A stretch of 38,498 nucleotides of DNA from Tissierellia bacterium (lineage in GTDB: Bacteria > Bacillota > Clostridia > Tissierellales > Tepidimicrobiaceae), in contig JAAYEM010000086.1 of the NCBI GenBank assembly GCA_012728725.1, positions 1 through 38,498 of the forward strand, read 5' to 3'. This document shows positions 25,777-34,468 of the stretch, in pieces. Position 1 is the first letter of the stretch, and the number at the start of each line of letters is the position of its first letter. The translations under genes were made by a program, and so were the position numbers. The notes beneath the pieces were generated by a model. The model searched no databases and was not told the DNA's origin. It was given only the letters and a program-made list of their open reading frames with translations.

Positions 25777-26943
25777 TTAATCTATATCGTAAACCTTCAT
25801 ATTTTCAAGAGCCCTATTAACCAACAAATCTATAGCAATATTTCCCTCAGATCTTTCTATATCAGCTAATATAGGTTTTGTTACTGGATGTTTAGGTAAA
25901 AACAGAGTACAGCAATCATCATAAGGCAATATAGATGTTTCATAGGTTTCAATATCCTTGGCTATTTCTATTATCTCTGCCTTATCCAATCCTACTAAAG
26001 GCCTTAATATTGGCATATCCACCGCAGCATTTGTGACCGTTAATCCTTGGACAGTCTGGCTGGCAACCTGGCCTAAACTTTCTCCAGTAATTAATACGTC
26101 TATATTTTCCCTTTGTGCCACCTTTTCTGCAATCCTCATCATAAACCTGCGAGACAGGATGGTCATCTCATCCTCTGGACATTTGGCACTTATTTCCTTC
26201 TGTATTTCCAATATATTAACGCTATATAATTTCATCCTTCCAGTATATGAAGTCAAAATCCTGGCTAATTCTTTAACCTTTTCTTCTGCCCTTTCACTGG
26301 TAAAAGGGTAACTATGAAAATGGATCCCACTAATTTCCAATCCCCTCTTGGCCATCAAAAATCCTGCTACCGGGCTATCAATTCCTCCTGATAGAAGTAA
26401 CAGACCTCTACCATTAGTGCCAACTGGCAGCCCCCCGTACCCTTCTACCCTATCGGTATAAACATATACCTTTTGTTTTATATCTATAAATAAATAGGTA
26501 TCAGGATTGTGCAAATCCACCCTTATTCCATCTATATTTTTTAGTATCACCCCTCCCATCTTTCTGGAAATATCTGGGGATTTCATTGGGAAGTTTTTAT
26601 CCACCCTATTGGTCTTTACTTTAAAGGTATTTACAGTTGCTTTTGCCTTTTTTTCCTCCATTATTTTGATTACTGCTTTTTCTATTTCCTCCATATCCTT
26701 TTCTACCCTAATACAGGGACTGATATATACAATTCCAAAAACCTTTCTCAGTCTAGCTATAACCGGTGCAATATCATCCTCTAGACTTTCTATATATATT
26801 TTTCCTTGCTCCTTATATATCCTTTTGTAGTCCGTACCTTCTATCGCCTTTTTAATTCTAGAAATCAATTTGTCCTCAAAGTACTTTCTATTTTTTCCCT
26901 TTAAGGCTATTTCTCCGAAGCTTATACTTAAAACCCTTTCCAC
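25777..26943 (-). CDS. thiI: tRNA 4-thiouridine synthase ThiI
   Basis: The enzyme adenylates and thiolates U8 of tRNA and can also donate sulfur for thiamine thiazole. An N-terminal ferredoxin-like/THUMP region (residues 1-165) is followed by the PP-loop SGGIDS (185-190). Catalytic-type cysteines lie in YDDCCTLFLPKHP near residue 345. At 388 residues it lacks the C-terminal rhodanese domain of the E. coli enzyme, as is normal in Firmicutes. The GTG start has GAGGTG upstream and lies four bases after a cysteine desulfurase, its likely sulfur donor. Confidence 0.93.
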   Translation of the reverse strand: MERVLSISFGEIALKGKNRKYFEDKLISRIKKAIEGTDYKRIYKEQGKIYIESLEDDIAPVIARLRKVFGIVYISPCIRVEKDMEEIEKAVIKIMEEKKAKATVNTFKVKTNRVDKNFPMKSPDISRKMGGVILKNIDGIRVDLHNPDTYLFIDIKQKVYVYTDRVEGYGGLPVGTNGRGLLLLSGGIDSPVAGFLMAKRGLEISGIHFHSYPFTSERAEEKVKELARILTSYTGRMKLYSVNILEIQKEISAKCPEDEMTILSRRFMMRIAEKVAQRENIDVLITGESLGQVASQTVQGLTVTNAAVDMPILRPLVGLDKAEIIEIAKDIETYETSILPYDDCCTLFLPKHPVTKPILADIERSEGNIAIDLLVNRALENMKVYDID

Positions 26944-26947
26944 TTTA

Positions 26948-28105
26948 TCACCTCATAGTTATTTGTCTAATCTCTTCTACTGAATCCTTTAGTTGCTCTA
27001 TGGCATAGTCTATTTCCTCTTTAGTATTTTCATATGAAAAACAAAACCGTATAGCCCCCTCTATTTCAATATCTGATAAACCTAATTCTAATAGGACATG
27101 ACTTTTTTCTATACCCCTTGAAGAACATGCAGAACCAGTAGATACATATATACCTTTATCCTCTAAATAATGTAGTAAAACTTCACCCCTTACATAATGG
27201 AAGGATACATTTAATATATATGGAGATGCCTGATCTCCTAAAGGTCCATTTATATGAATATGATCTATTGTTCCTTTTAATCTATCAACAAAGTAGGATT
27301 TTAACTCTTTAACCCTTTCCCTTTCCTCATCAAAATTCTTTTGAATAATTTCAACGGCTTTTCCCAATCCAAATATCCCTGGTACATTTTCAGTACCAGA
27401 CCTAAGTCCCCTTTCCTGATTGCCTCCAAATATTATGGGATTTAATTTTAATCCTTTATTTAAATATAATCCTCCTATTCCCTTTGGTCCATAAATTTTA
27501 TGGCCACTGAAACTGAAAGCATCTATTCCCCATTTCTTTATATTTAAGGGGATCTTACCAAAGGCTTGAACTCCATCTACATGTACCAAGGCTTTAGATC
27601 CCTTTTCCTCTAAAATCCTTTTGATTTCCCATGTAGGCTGTATGCTACCTATTTCATTGTTTACCTGCATTATGGAAACTAAGATTGTATCCTCCCTTAT
27701 GCTTTCCCTCAATTCATCTAAGGAGATTAACCCCTTATTATCTACTTTTAAATAGGTAATATCATAGCCTTTAGCCTCATAATTCTTCATAACGTTTAAT
27801 ACTGAAGGATGTTCTATTCTTGTTGTTATTATATGCTGTCCCATCCTGCAATATTTGTTTATTATGCTTTGAATAGCAAAATTATTGCTTTCCGTTCCTC
27901 CCGATGTGAAAAATATCTCATCCCTATCTACCTTTAAAAAATCAGCTATATTCTGTCTAACTGCGTTTATTTTCTTTTCAGCATTTAATCCTAGCCTATG
28001 GAGGGAAGATGGATTTCCATACTCTTCCCTTAATGCATATACCATCTCCTCAATTACTTCATCCCTAGGCTTTGTTGTAGAACAGTTATCTAAATAAACT
28101 TTCAA
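26948..28105 (-). CDS. Cysteine desulfurase (NifS/IscS-like)
   Basis: This is a PLP enzyme releasing sulfur from cysteine. The PLP lysine is K203 in SFSGHKIYGPKG, and the active-site cysteine is C327 in STGSACSSRG. Other family motifs are YLDNCSTTKP, EYGNPSSLHR and FTSGGTESNN. The TTG start (28103-28105) has GAGGTGG upstream. It is co-transcribed with thiI, so it probably supplies the tRNA-thiolation sulfur rather than general Fe-S assembly; no IscU or IscR is nearby. Confidence 0.93.
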   Translation of the reverse strand: MKVYLDNCSTTKPRDEVIEEMVYALREEYGNPSSLHRLGLNAEKKINAVRQNIADFLKVDRDEIFFTSGGTESNNFAIQSIINKYCRMGQHIITTRIEHPSVLNVMKNYEAKGYDITYLKVDNKGLISLDELRESIREDTILVSIMQVNNEIGSIQPTWEIKRILEEKGSKALVHVDGVQAFGKIPLNIKKWGIDAFSFSGHKIYGPKGIGGLYLNKGLKLNPIIFGGNQERGLRSGTENVPGIFGLGKAVEIIQKNFDEERERVKELKSYFVDRLKGTIDHIHINGPLGDQASPYILNVSFHYVRGEVLLHYLEDKGIYVSTGSACSSRGIEKSHVLLELGLSDIEIEGAIRFCFSYENTKEEIDYAIEQLKDSVEEIRQITMR

Positions 28106-28125
28106 AATACCACCTCATCCGTTCT

Positions 28126-28731
28126 TTAATATCCTAGATCCTCATCAACTAAAAATATATTGATATTGGTCGCTGAAGGATTTTTATGTATTATTACTTC
28201 CACATTGCATATTCTATCATAAGCTTCACAGTCCAAGCACTTACCTGTAATCCTACATGGCGTATTGATATTTAATCTCTTTGCATTTTTAGGTGCAGCT
28301 ACATTATCAATTCTTTCCTTTGCTTCACTATAATCTCTACATATTTTGTTCTTACCTGCTATTATATATACCCTTTCATGGCCATAAAACATAGATGCAA
28401 CCCTGTTGCCCGTTCCATCCATATTGACCAATTTCCCATCTAAAGTTAATGCATTAGTACTTGTTATATATATATCTGCGCTGGCTGCCTTTTTTAATTC
28501 CTCCTTCCTATCTTCCCCTTTCCAATGCCAATAGACTTTATTGCCCCTTCTCTTTAGAAGTTCATATATACCTAAATCAGCCACAGTTACTGATCCTCCA
28601 ATTCCCACCGATTCATCCTCCCTAATTGAATTCATCAGTGCTTCCTTTACCCCTTCTATATTATGAAAAATCTTCACTCTAAAACCATTTTCCTTTAAAG
28701 CTTTTTCTGCTAATAAAATTTTGTTATCCAT
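28126..28731 (-). CDS. LUD-domain (DUF162) protein
   Basis: This 201-residue protein resembles stand-alone LUD-domain proteins related to LutC/YkgG: VGIGGSVTVADLGIYELLKR, ADIYITSTNALTLDGKLVNM, GTGNRVASMFYGHERVYIIA. Four cysteines at the C-terminus (CRITGKCLDCEAYDRIC) might bind metal. The start is ATG 28729-28731 behind GGGGG; a longer frame to 28833 has no ribosome site. It lies 20 bases upstream of the desulfurase gene. Function unknown. Confidence 0.88.
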   Translation of the reverse strand: MDNKILLAEKALKENGFRVKIFHNIEGVKEALMNSIREDESVGIGGSVTVADLGIYELLKRRGNKVYWHWKGEDRKEELKKAASADIYITSTNALTLDGKLVNMDGTGNRVASMFYGHERVYIIAGKNKICRDYSEAKERIDNVAAPKNAKRLNINTPCRITGKCLDCEAYDRICNVEVIIHKNPSATNINIFLVDEDLGY

Positions 28732-28853
28732 ATTCGTACCCCCAAACTCTATTTTTAGTTCAATAATCATTATATAGGATTTAAATATATTATTAAAGTT
28801 AAAAATTTTTATGTATAATTTTATGTTTTTCACAATTTTTTTGCAAAAAAGTC

Positions 28854-28882
28854 TTGCAAATCCCGTCGCAAATTGTTATACT
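28854..28882 (+). promoter_or_regulatory. Promoter of the orphan small RNA
   Basis: TTGCAA (28854-28859) and TATACT (28877-28882) are 17 bases apart on the plus strand, a good sigma-A match, with no coding gene downstream before the terminator. Confidence 0.6.
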
Positions 28883-28888
28883 TTTAAA

Positions 28889-29000
28889 GTGGTTATCCCC
28901 CTGGTAACCTCAAATAAGATCTCTATTCCCAATACCCCTTTTGAACGGTTTATTTTACATCCGTAATGGATGATGGCTCCTTGAGGAGCCACCTTTTTTT
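28889..29000 (+). ncRNA. Candidate small RNA, about 110 nt, not recognised
   Basis: A transcript from the promoter at 28854-28882 would run about 110 bases to a strong terminator. It has a 5' hairpin (GGTTA 28891-28895 with TAACC 28905-28909) whose loop contains CCCCC. A C-rich single-stranded middle follows (TATTCCCAATACCCC), then a second hairpin (CATCC with GGATG, 28958-28972), then the terminator stem. It contains no ORF with a ribosome site. C-rich loops in Firmicute sRNAs often pair with Shine-Dalgarno sequences. It does not look like 6S, SRP, tmRNA, a T-box or a riboswitch that I know. Confidence 0.55.
28974..29000 (+). terminator. Terminator of the small RNA
   Basis: A 7-bp stem (TGGCTCC with GGAGCCA) and TTGA loop are followed two bases later by T7 on the plus strand. 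No plus-strand gene precedes it, which is why a non-coding transcript is proposed. Confidence 0.85.
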
Positions 29001-29008
29001 AAGAAAAT

Positions 29009-29041
29009 AGGTGTTACCTTTTAGGTAAAGGTAACACCTAT
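29009..29041 (-). terminator. Terminator of the beta-propeller-like gene
   Basis: AGGTGTTACC (29009-29018) and GGTAACACCT (29030-29039) form a 10-bp stem, with TTTTCTT following on the minus strand. It directly adjoins the stop codon of the coiled-coil frame at 29038. Confidence 0.75.
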
Positions 29042-30275
29042 TTATTTATATACCTTCTATAAAGCCCTCTAGTTCTTCTAATTAAAAAACTTTCTATATT
29101 GTCTACTCGCTCAACCAAAGAATTCAAATCTTCTGCTATCTTTTTTTCCAGCTCATCTATTAGATTATATAAATTTTTGATTTCATCCTTTATTTCCTCT
29201 CCCCAATCTATATTATTATATTGATCCGGGGCCACCAAATCTTTTTTTTTAGAGGTATTTCCCTGGTGTTGTGGATAGGACCAAATCCAATAAAACTAAT
29301 TTCTGGGTATATCTTTCCAAAAGAATAGTTCAATATATTTGAACCTTTCATAGCCCTATCATATTTATATCTTACTATATCTCCTTTTTTGGATTCCTTC
29401 CATAAATATATGGGGCTCCAAGTATTACCTTCATCTGTACTATATCTACTCATTACATTATCATATTCAATCCAAGATACCCATAATTTATTATCATAAT
29501 ATATTAAAGTGGGATATTGGGGATTTTCAGGATTGGATAATTCCATTTCTACCTCCCTTTCTATGGAACCCTCTACATATTTAAACCTTTCATATATTAC
29601 TACTAAATTCCCTCCTTCATATTTACAATAGCTTATATGAAGCTTATCATCCTTTATTATTAAATCTATATATAGTCTATATTTTTTCCCCTCAGTCAAT
29701 CTAATTTTTTCTCCCCATTTTCCTTCATTTAAGTTAAATGCCTTTATATAGATCTGCTCATCTTCTACATTATCGTAATAGGCCAGTATAAGTTTTTTAT
29801 CTTCAATAAATACTTTTATTGGATTTAACAGTTCCCTAACCTTTATTTCATCTACCACATTGGTTATCCAATCATTGCCATCAAAATAATGGTGATAAAT
29901 TCTATATTTCTTTTCTACAGATGATAACAATATTAAGTAAAATATATGGGGTTTATTATCATCTAATTCCATGTTTAGATAATATATTTCTGGTATTGGT
30001 TCTTTGGTCAGCTTTATATTTTCAGTCCTCTTCCCCCTTAATAGGGTCAAAACAAGGTCCATAGATGTATTTTGATATATAGTATATATGGTATCCTCCC
30101 TATCAATGGAAATATCGTATTCTAAAAAAACATCCTTGGCTATGGTAAATTCCCTTGAAGTCTTAGTCCACCTATTAAAATGCCTCCTGATAATCCTAGC
30201 TTTTGACAATCTAAATAGATCTATATTGTCCAAGGAATCAGATATCAAAATCAATTTATCGTTAAAATATGCCAA
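29038..30275 (-). CDS. Beta-propeller-like protein with coiled-coil tail, interrupted by a frameshift at A9
   Basis: The main frame (29208-30275, TTG start behind AGGTGG) gives 355 residues of repeated beta-rich units such as KPHIFYLILLSSVEKKYRIY and LWVSWIEYDNVMSRYSTDEG. These resemble sialidase/Asp-box style propellers. It ends soon after REIPLKKK. In the -1 frame at an A9 run (29242-29250) the reading continues as DLVAPDQYNN and a charged coiled coil (EEIKDEIKNLYNLIDELEKK) to 29038. The smaller frame has no convincing ribosome site of its own. I read this as one protein of about 415 residues with a slip or indel at A9. Function unknown. Confidence 0.6.
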
Positions 30276-30421
30276 ATAACCACCACCTATATATACTTCC
30301 CCTATAATCCTATTTTCAAATTGAAATAAATATTCCTTTTAATTCTGTAACAAGAATAATGGCTGGAGAATATAATGGGAATGAGACAAGGGACTCAAAA
30401 CAATGAAAAGGGGGAAATATC

Positions 30422-31408
30422 ATGAGTTCGAACTTCAAGCCAGAAACCATCGGTTTAGGATTGCCGGATAGATGCTGTGAAGGGACTACAGGATGTGAAT
30501 GGGATGGCACTCTAAGAAAAGTAAAGGCTGAGCCAATATTTACCCAGAAGGTGTATGATGCTACTTTGGTCAATTTGCAGGCACTTAGTACTGTAAATAA
30601 TGTTAGATTTACACCTAATCTTGGTGCAAATGCGAGAATAGTAAGAATTTCAGATATAAGATGTAAAAAATTCTTTAACCCCGACAATATTCATGACCCA
30701 CGTAATTTAATAGTTGACCCAGACACAATCCTTTCTGGAGGCCAATTTGTAAAGGATGGAAAAGGAAAACCAGTAGAGGTAGTAGGGCCAGACGGTTTTA
30801 AATCAGAAAAATTGATTTTTGTTGATACTTCCGACTGCGACAAAGAAGGAGAGGGCACACCAGTATTTGGTACTCAAGTAGTTAGAATAAGGGGTAATGT
30901 GGTAGTTGAAATCGATGCTGTAGTTCAAACTTCCAGCAGCCGAAGAAGAAATGTCACCCTAAAGGCCAATGTTCCCATTACACCTGTGGAATTGACCAAT
31001 TTCTTTGAACTATGTGTACCATCAGTATTTGACAGCGCCTTCTTACCAAGATTTGCTGAATTTTGCAATGTGCTCTGCGAAACCAGGTTGGCAACAAATA
31101 ATATTTCAAGGGACATAGATATAAATCCTGAAACTGGAGAGGTAAAAGTTGATTTGATGATAGCAATATGTATAGCTTGTGAAAAGAAAATAATAGTACC
31201 AGTTCAACTATGTGTTCTATCAACAGGATTCCCTGAATTATCTCCAGTAGTATCACCAGTTTGTACTACTTTCCCAAGCCTATTCCCTAACCAAATAGAT
31301 GAAAGTAGCAATCGTCCAAAGCCTCGTCCTAGACTAGCTTTAGAGGAAGAAGAATTTGAAGATGAAAATATAGATGTATATGAATATGAAGATTACCAGG
31401 AAGAGTAA
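30422..31408 (+). CDS. Cysteine-rich conserved protein with acidic C-terminus, possibly spore-associated
   Basis: This 328-residue protein has about 12 cysteines (for example PDRCCEGTTGCEWDG, EFCNVLCETR, IAICIACEKK) and an acidic, tyrosine-containing tail (EDENIDVYEYEDYQEE). There is no signal peptide or membrane segment. AGGGGG precedes the ATG by seven bases. It resembles conserved hypothetical proteins that I recall from spore-forming Clostridia. A coat or exosporium role is a guess based on high Cys content and cytoplasmic synthesis. It is divergent from the propeller-like gene, with a 146-base gap in which I see no clear sigma-A promoter for either gene. Confidence 0.75.
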   Translation: MSSNFKPETIGLGLPDRCCEGTTGCEWDGTLRKVKAEPIFTQKVYDATLVNLQALSTVNNVRFTPNLGANARIVRISDIRCKKFFNPDNIHDPRNLIVDPDTILSGGQFVKDGKGKPVEVVGPDGFKSEKLIFVDTSDCDKEGEGTPVFGTQVVRIRGNVVVEIDAVVQTSSSRRRNVTLKANVPITPVELTNFFELCVPSVFDSAFLPRFAEFCNVLCETRLATNNISRDIDINPETGEVKVDLMIAICIACEKKIIVPVQLCVLSTGFPELSPVVSPVCTTFPSLFPNQIDESSNRPKPRPRLALEEEEFEDENIDVYEYEDYQEE

Positions 31409-31410
31409 AA

Positions 31411-31435
31411 AAAGTGCTCAATTTCTGAGCACTTT
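31411..31435. terminator. Bidirectional terminator between convergent genes
   Basis: A 10-bp perfect stem (AAAGTGCTCA with TGAGCACTTT, 5-nt loop) has T-rich sequence on both sides (AATCTTTTT on plus, TTTTTTTAC on minus). It closes the cysteine-rich gene and overlaps the end of the GATE-protein gene. Confidence 0.85.
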
Positions 31436-31904
31436 AATCTTTTTCCCTTAACTCTTTTATCATTAGCCTTTTGTCAATAATTTTAGATGCAAAATAAGCT
31501 GCAATTATGGCTATTATCAATCTAGTAATAAAGAGAAGCCATAGATTAGCCCTTACTACAGCAAATATGAAAGTGTCTTCAAATATAGCATGGCAGGCAA
31601 CTAAAAATATAATAAGGACATATAAATCCTTTTTCCTCAACCCACTTTCCTCAGTACTTTCTATTATCACACCTGCACCATAAACTATACCAAATATTAG
31701 GCCTATCATTAAAGGGAAAACCGCATCATTAGATATATTGAAAAATTTAGATATAGGCTTAAGCTTCTTTGATATTACTTCCAGTATATTTGCATCCTTA
31801 AATATTTCCATGATTATCATTAAAGGTATAATTATCTTGGCCATGCCCAAAAGGGAATTAAAGCTTCCTATGGTACCCTCTCTTAAAAATCCTATAAAGT
31901 CCAT
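31434..31904 (-). CDS. Half-GATE (nucleoside recognition domain) membrane protein, second
   Basis: This 156-residue membrane protein has about four hydrophobic segments and the GATE pattern (AKIIIPLMIIMEIFKDANIL, FPLMIGLIFGIVYGAGVIIE, ACHAIFEDTFIFAVV). Domains of this kind occur in FeoB, SpmA/SpmB and nucleoside transporters. It forms a pair with the upstream gene, ten bases away; together they equal one two-GATE protein. Substrate unknown. Confidence 0.8.
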   Translation of the reverse strand: MDFIGFLREGTIGSFNSLLGMAKIIIPLMIIMEIFKDANILEVISKKLKPISKFFNISNDAVFPLMIGLIFGIVYGAGVIIESTEESGLRKKDLYVLIIFLVACHAIFEDTFIFAVVRANLWLLFITRLIIAIIAAYFASKIIDKRLMIKELREKD

Positions 31905-31914
31905 TTTTCTCCCC

Positions 31915-32331
31915 CTATAAGAGTAAATTAAATATAATTCCAGCTATTACAGCCAAAGCCCCCCTAACAAATATAGCAACAAGGGAGCTTACACCAACCT
32001 TTTTAACTACCGCCGTCTCTAGAAATAGACTATGGGAAAAGGACAACATAATAGCCAGTATTGTAGCCTGTTTAGGTGTTAGGCTTAAACTTAGCATAGC
32101 ACTAAGGCCTGCATACAAATTTACAAAATTTCCTAAAATCAAGGGTAAGGAGGCCTGTCCTGGAAGGCCAAAAACCTTCATAACAGGTTCAAATAGGTCT
32201 GAAATCTTACCCAAAATTGGGGTAAAGCTTAAAAAAGTCACAAAAAAATAAACGGGTACTACTATTTTTGATAATCTCAATAAAGTTAATATTCCCTTCT
32301 TAAATCCATTGACAGCACTTTCCCAATACAT
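31915..32331 (-). CDS. Half-GATE (nucleoside recognition domain) membrane protein, first
   Basis: This 138-residue membrane protein has SKIVVPVYFFVTFLSFTPIL, LPLILGNFVNLYAGLSAMLS and LSFSHSLFLETAVVKK, matching the other half of a GATE pair. SpmA/SpmB of sporulation have similar folds, but these proteins are shorter and I do not call them that. AAGGGGAG precedes the ATG. Confidence 0.8.
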   Translation of the reverse strand: MYWESAVNGFKKGILTLLRLSKIVVPVYFFVTFLSFTPILGKISDLFEPVMKVFGLPGQASLPLILGNFVNLYAGLSAMLSLSLTPKQATILAIMLSFSHSLFLETAVVKKVGVSSLVAIFVRGALAVIAGIIFNLLL

Positions 32332-32379
32332 AATGTCTCCCCTTCTTATAGTCTTCTGTAAATATTATAGCATACAAAT

Positions 32380-32405
32380 AACCTTAAGTATATACACTTA
32401 AGGTT
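32380..32405 (-). terminator. Weak terminator hairpin after the activase gene
   Basis: A 9-bp stem (AACCTTAAG with CTTAAGGTT, 8-nt loop) overlaps the activase stop. The T-tract is poor (ATTTGTATG), so read-through into the GATE genes is possible. Confidence 0.5.
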
Positions 32406-33384
32406 ATGCTAATTTAGAATCTCTGCTATTTATTGAATTGGACCACTTGCCACATTTGTCCCCATACCTAGCAAGTATCCTGCCATTTTCCTTTATCTCT
32501 ATAACTTCACATATATTGGAACAGCCATCACATTCAAACCCATTTACCTTATAATCAGCACTATGAATGGAAGTGCCTTTAAAATTAGTCTTTCCTTTCT
32601 TCTTTACTTCCTCTTTAGCCAATATGGCCACCCCTATGGCACCCATTACATCGTAATTATCCGGCACATAGATTTCTTCTCCCAGTACTTCCTTAAAGGC
32701 CCTTTGGATCCCAATATTTGCTGCAACCCCACCCTGAAATAGGATAGGTGGCAATATCTCTTTTCCCTTTCCCACATTATTTAAATAGTTCCTAACCAAG
32801 GCATCACATAATCCCCTGGCAATATCCGATTGGTTATGACCCAACTGTTGTTTATGTATCATATCCGATTCAGCAAAAACAGCACATCTTCCAGCTATCC
32901 TCACTGGATTTTTAGACTGAAGTGCAAGGCCTCCAAATTCGCTTATATCTATACCTAATCTAGAAGCCTGCCTATCTAAAAAGGAACCCGTTCCTGCAGC
33001 ACATACGGTATTCATAGAAAAATCTACAACTATTCTATCTCGAATTATTATTATCTTTGAATCCTGTCCCCCAATTTCTATTATAGTTCTTACATTGGGA
33101 TTAAAACTCAATCCAGCTATAGCATGGGAGGTAATTTCATTTTTTACTATATCGGCACCTACTATTATATTAGCCAAATATCTTCCACTACCAGTCACTC
33201 CTACCCCTAATATTTCCTCATCTTTAAATTCTTGATCAATCTCTCCAATGGCCTCCTTCAAAATCTCTATAGGTTTACCCAAGGTCCTCATATATTTCTT
33301 ATAATGAATATTATTCTTCTCATCCATCAGCACTATATTGGTACTAACAGAACCTACATCTATACCCATATAATATTTATCCAT
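32404..33384 (-). CDS. Acyl-CoA dehydratase activase-type ATPase (BadF/BcrA/HgdC family)
   Basis: This 326-residue ASKHA-fold ATPase has motifs MGIDVGSVSTNIVLMD, IIEIGGQDSKII, MNTVCAAGTGSFLDRQA and VRIAGRCAVFAESDMIHKQQ. The last two contain the cysteines that hold a [4Fe-4S] cluster between two monomers in HgdC-type activators. A C-terminal extension adds CDGCSNICEV and DKCGKW, possible extra metal ligands. These proteins fire low-potential electrons into a partner at the cost of ATP. It overlaps the partner gene upstream by eight bases. No dehydratase structural genes with CoA substrates are nearby. Confidence 0.9.
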   Translation of the reverse strand: MDKYYMGIDVGSVSTNIVLMDEKNNIHYKKYMRTLGKPIEILKEAIGEIDQEFKDEEILGVGVTGSGRYLANIIVGADIVKNEITSHAIAGLSFNPNVRTIIEIGGQDSKIIIIRDRIVVDFSMNTVCAAGTGSFLDRQASRLGIDISEFGGLALQSKNPVRIAGRCAVFAESDMIHKQQLGHNQSDIARGLCDALVRNYLNNVGKGKEILPPILFQGGVAANIGIQRAFKEVLGEEIYVPDNYDVMGAIGVAILAKEEVKKKGKTNFKGTSIHSADYKVNGFECDGCSNICEVIEIKENGRILARYGDKCGKWSNSINSRDSKLA

Positions 33385-34468
33385 ATAAGGCTTCCTCCCT
33401 CCTTCTTTGAAGTAAATCTACAAAAGCTTCAAGCCTCGTTACATATCCAGCTTCTCCCGTCATTTCATCTAACACTAGAGTAATCATTGGAAAATTGTAA
33501 TCTTTACTTACTGTATTTAATATGCTCTTTGCAACTATTTCAGGCATACAGTTTAATGGCAAAAGTTGAATGGCCCCATCAAATCCCCGCTTTGAATAGT
33601 ATATGGCTGAACCTACCGTTTCCCTTCCATGCCCTCCCACTAAAGTATCCAAATAAGGCTTTGCTAGTTCATATTTTTTGTTCTCCAATTTTGAACCAAA
33701 GGGAAATCTGGCCACATGATGTTCTACCCATATAGTTGGAGATAATGATTTTTCTACAAGGACACCCATATGGCCTAATTTCCTCTCTATTTCTAAATTT
33801 ACAAAGGGCTCTATTACCGTATATATTTCACCTATCAAACCTATCCTTATGGGATAATAATCCTCCTTGATAGCCACCCTGTTTAAAGAATCAATAGTTT
33901 CATCCATTAAGTCCAACATATCCTTAGCCCCAAATCTATTTTCCACTTCCTTATAATAATCATCAATAATCCTATCTACCTCATAACTGTCAAGGGCATA
34001 AGCCCTTTTTCTATTGGCCAAATCTGTTATATAATCAGCTTTTTGTATTAGTTTCCAGCCAAGCTTACCAGCTGAAACTACGTCCTTAATATTGCTGGCA
34101 TTAAATATCCTATATACATTTTCCTTTAAAGGTTTCAAACCTTCTCCTATTGGATCTAGCACTATAAAGTCTACATCATAACCTAAATCCTTTAATATAT
34201 TGTTTTCCAAAACAGAATAATATCCAAATCTACAAGGACCACAGCTTCCCGTTAACAATATAGTGTCAGCACCCTTTTCAATGCTTTCTATAAAATTTCC
34301 TATCATGATTTTAAGGGGCAAGCAGATGGTTTCCTGGGAGTATTTAGTTCCCAGCTCCAAAGTCCTTCTACTACATATGGGTGGAGTTATTACCTCTTGT
34401 CCTAATTCCTCTAAAAAGGCCTTGGCAGCAATGTATACATTACCCATATGTGGAAATGTTATCTTCAT
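33377..34468 (-). CDS. Activase-associated protein (DUF2229/HgdB-like), second
   Basis: This 363-residue cytoplasmic protein of the 2-hydroxyacyl-CoA dehydratase D-component/DUF2229 group has cysteines in conserved places: PPICSRRTLELG, QETICLPLK, TGSCGPCRFGYYSVLE and LLPLNCMPEIVAKS. It ends with DEMTGEAGYVTRLEAFVDLL. They may hold a Fe-S or double-cubane cluster reduced by the activase. The start has GGAGGG upstream and overlaps the preceding gene by 29 bases. Confidence 0.85.
   Translation of the reverse strand: MKITFPHMGNVYIAAKAFLEELGQEVITPPICSRRTLELGTKYSQETICLPLKIMIGNFIESIEKGADTILLTGSCGPCRFGYYSVLENNILKDLGYDVDFIVLDPIGEGLKPLKENVYRIFNASNIKDVVSAGKLGWKLIQKADYITDLANRKRAYALDSYEVDRIIDDYYKEVENRFGAKDMLDLMDETIDSLNRVAIKEDYYPIRIGLIGEIYTVIEPFVNLEIERKLGHMGVLVEKSLSPTIWVEHHVARFPFGSKLENKKYELAKPYLDTLVGGHGRETVGSAIYYSKRGFDGAIQLLPLNCMPEIVAKSILNTVSKDYNFPMITLVLDEMTGEAGYVTRLEAFVDLLQRRREEALYG

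Noticed and set aside
28889-29000. Known RNA family (6S, SRP RNA, tmRNA, T-box or glycine riboswitch)
   Set aside because: The expected conserved motifs (SRP GGAA apical loop, T-box TGGNACCGCG, long 6S hairpin) are absent, and no gene follows on the same strand.
29038-29238. Independent 66-codon gene
   Set aside because: It has a TTG/GTG start with no real ribosome site, overlaps the larger gene, and begins exactly where a -1 slip at A9 would enter. It is better read as the tail of that gene.
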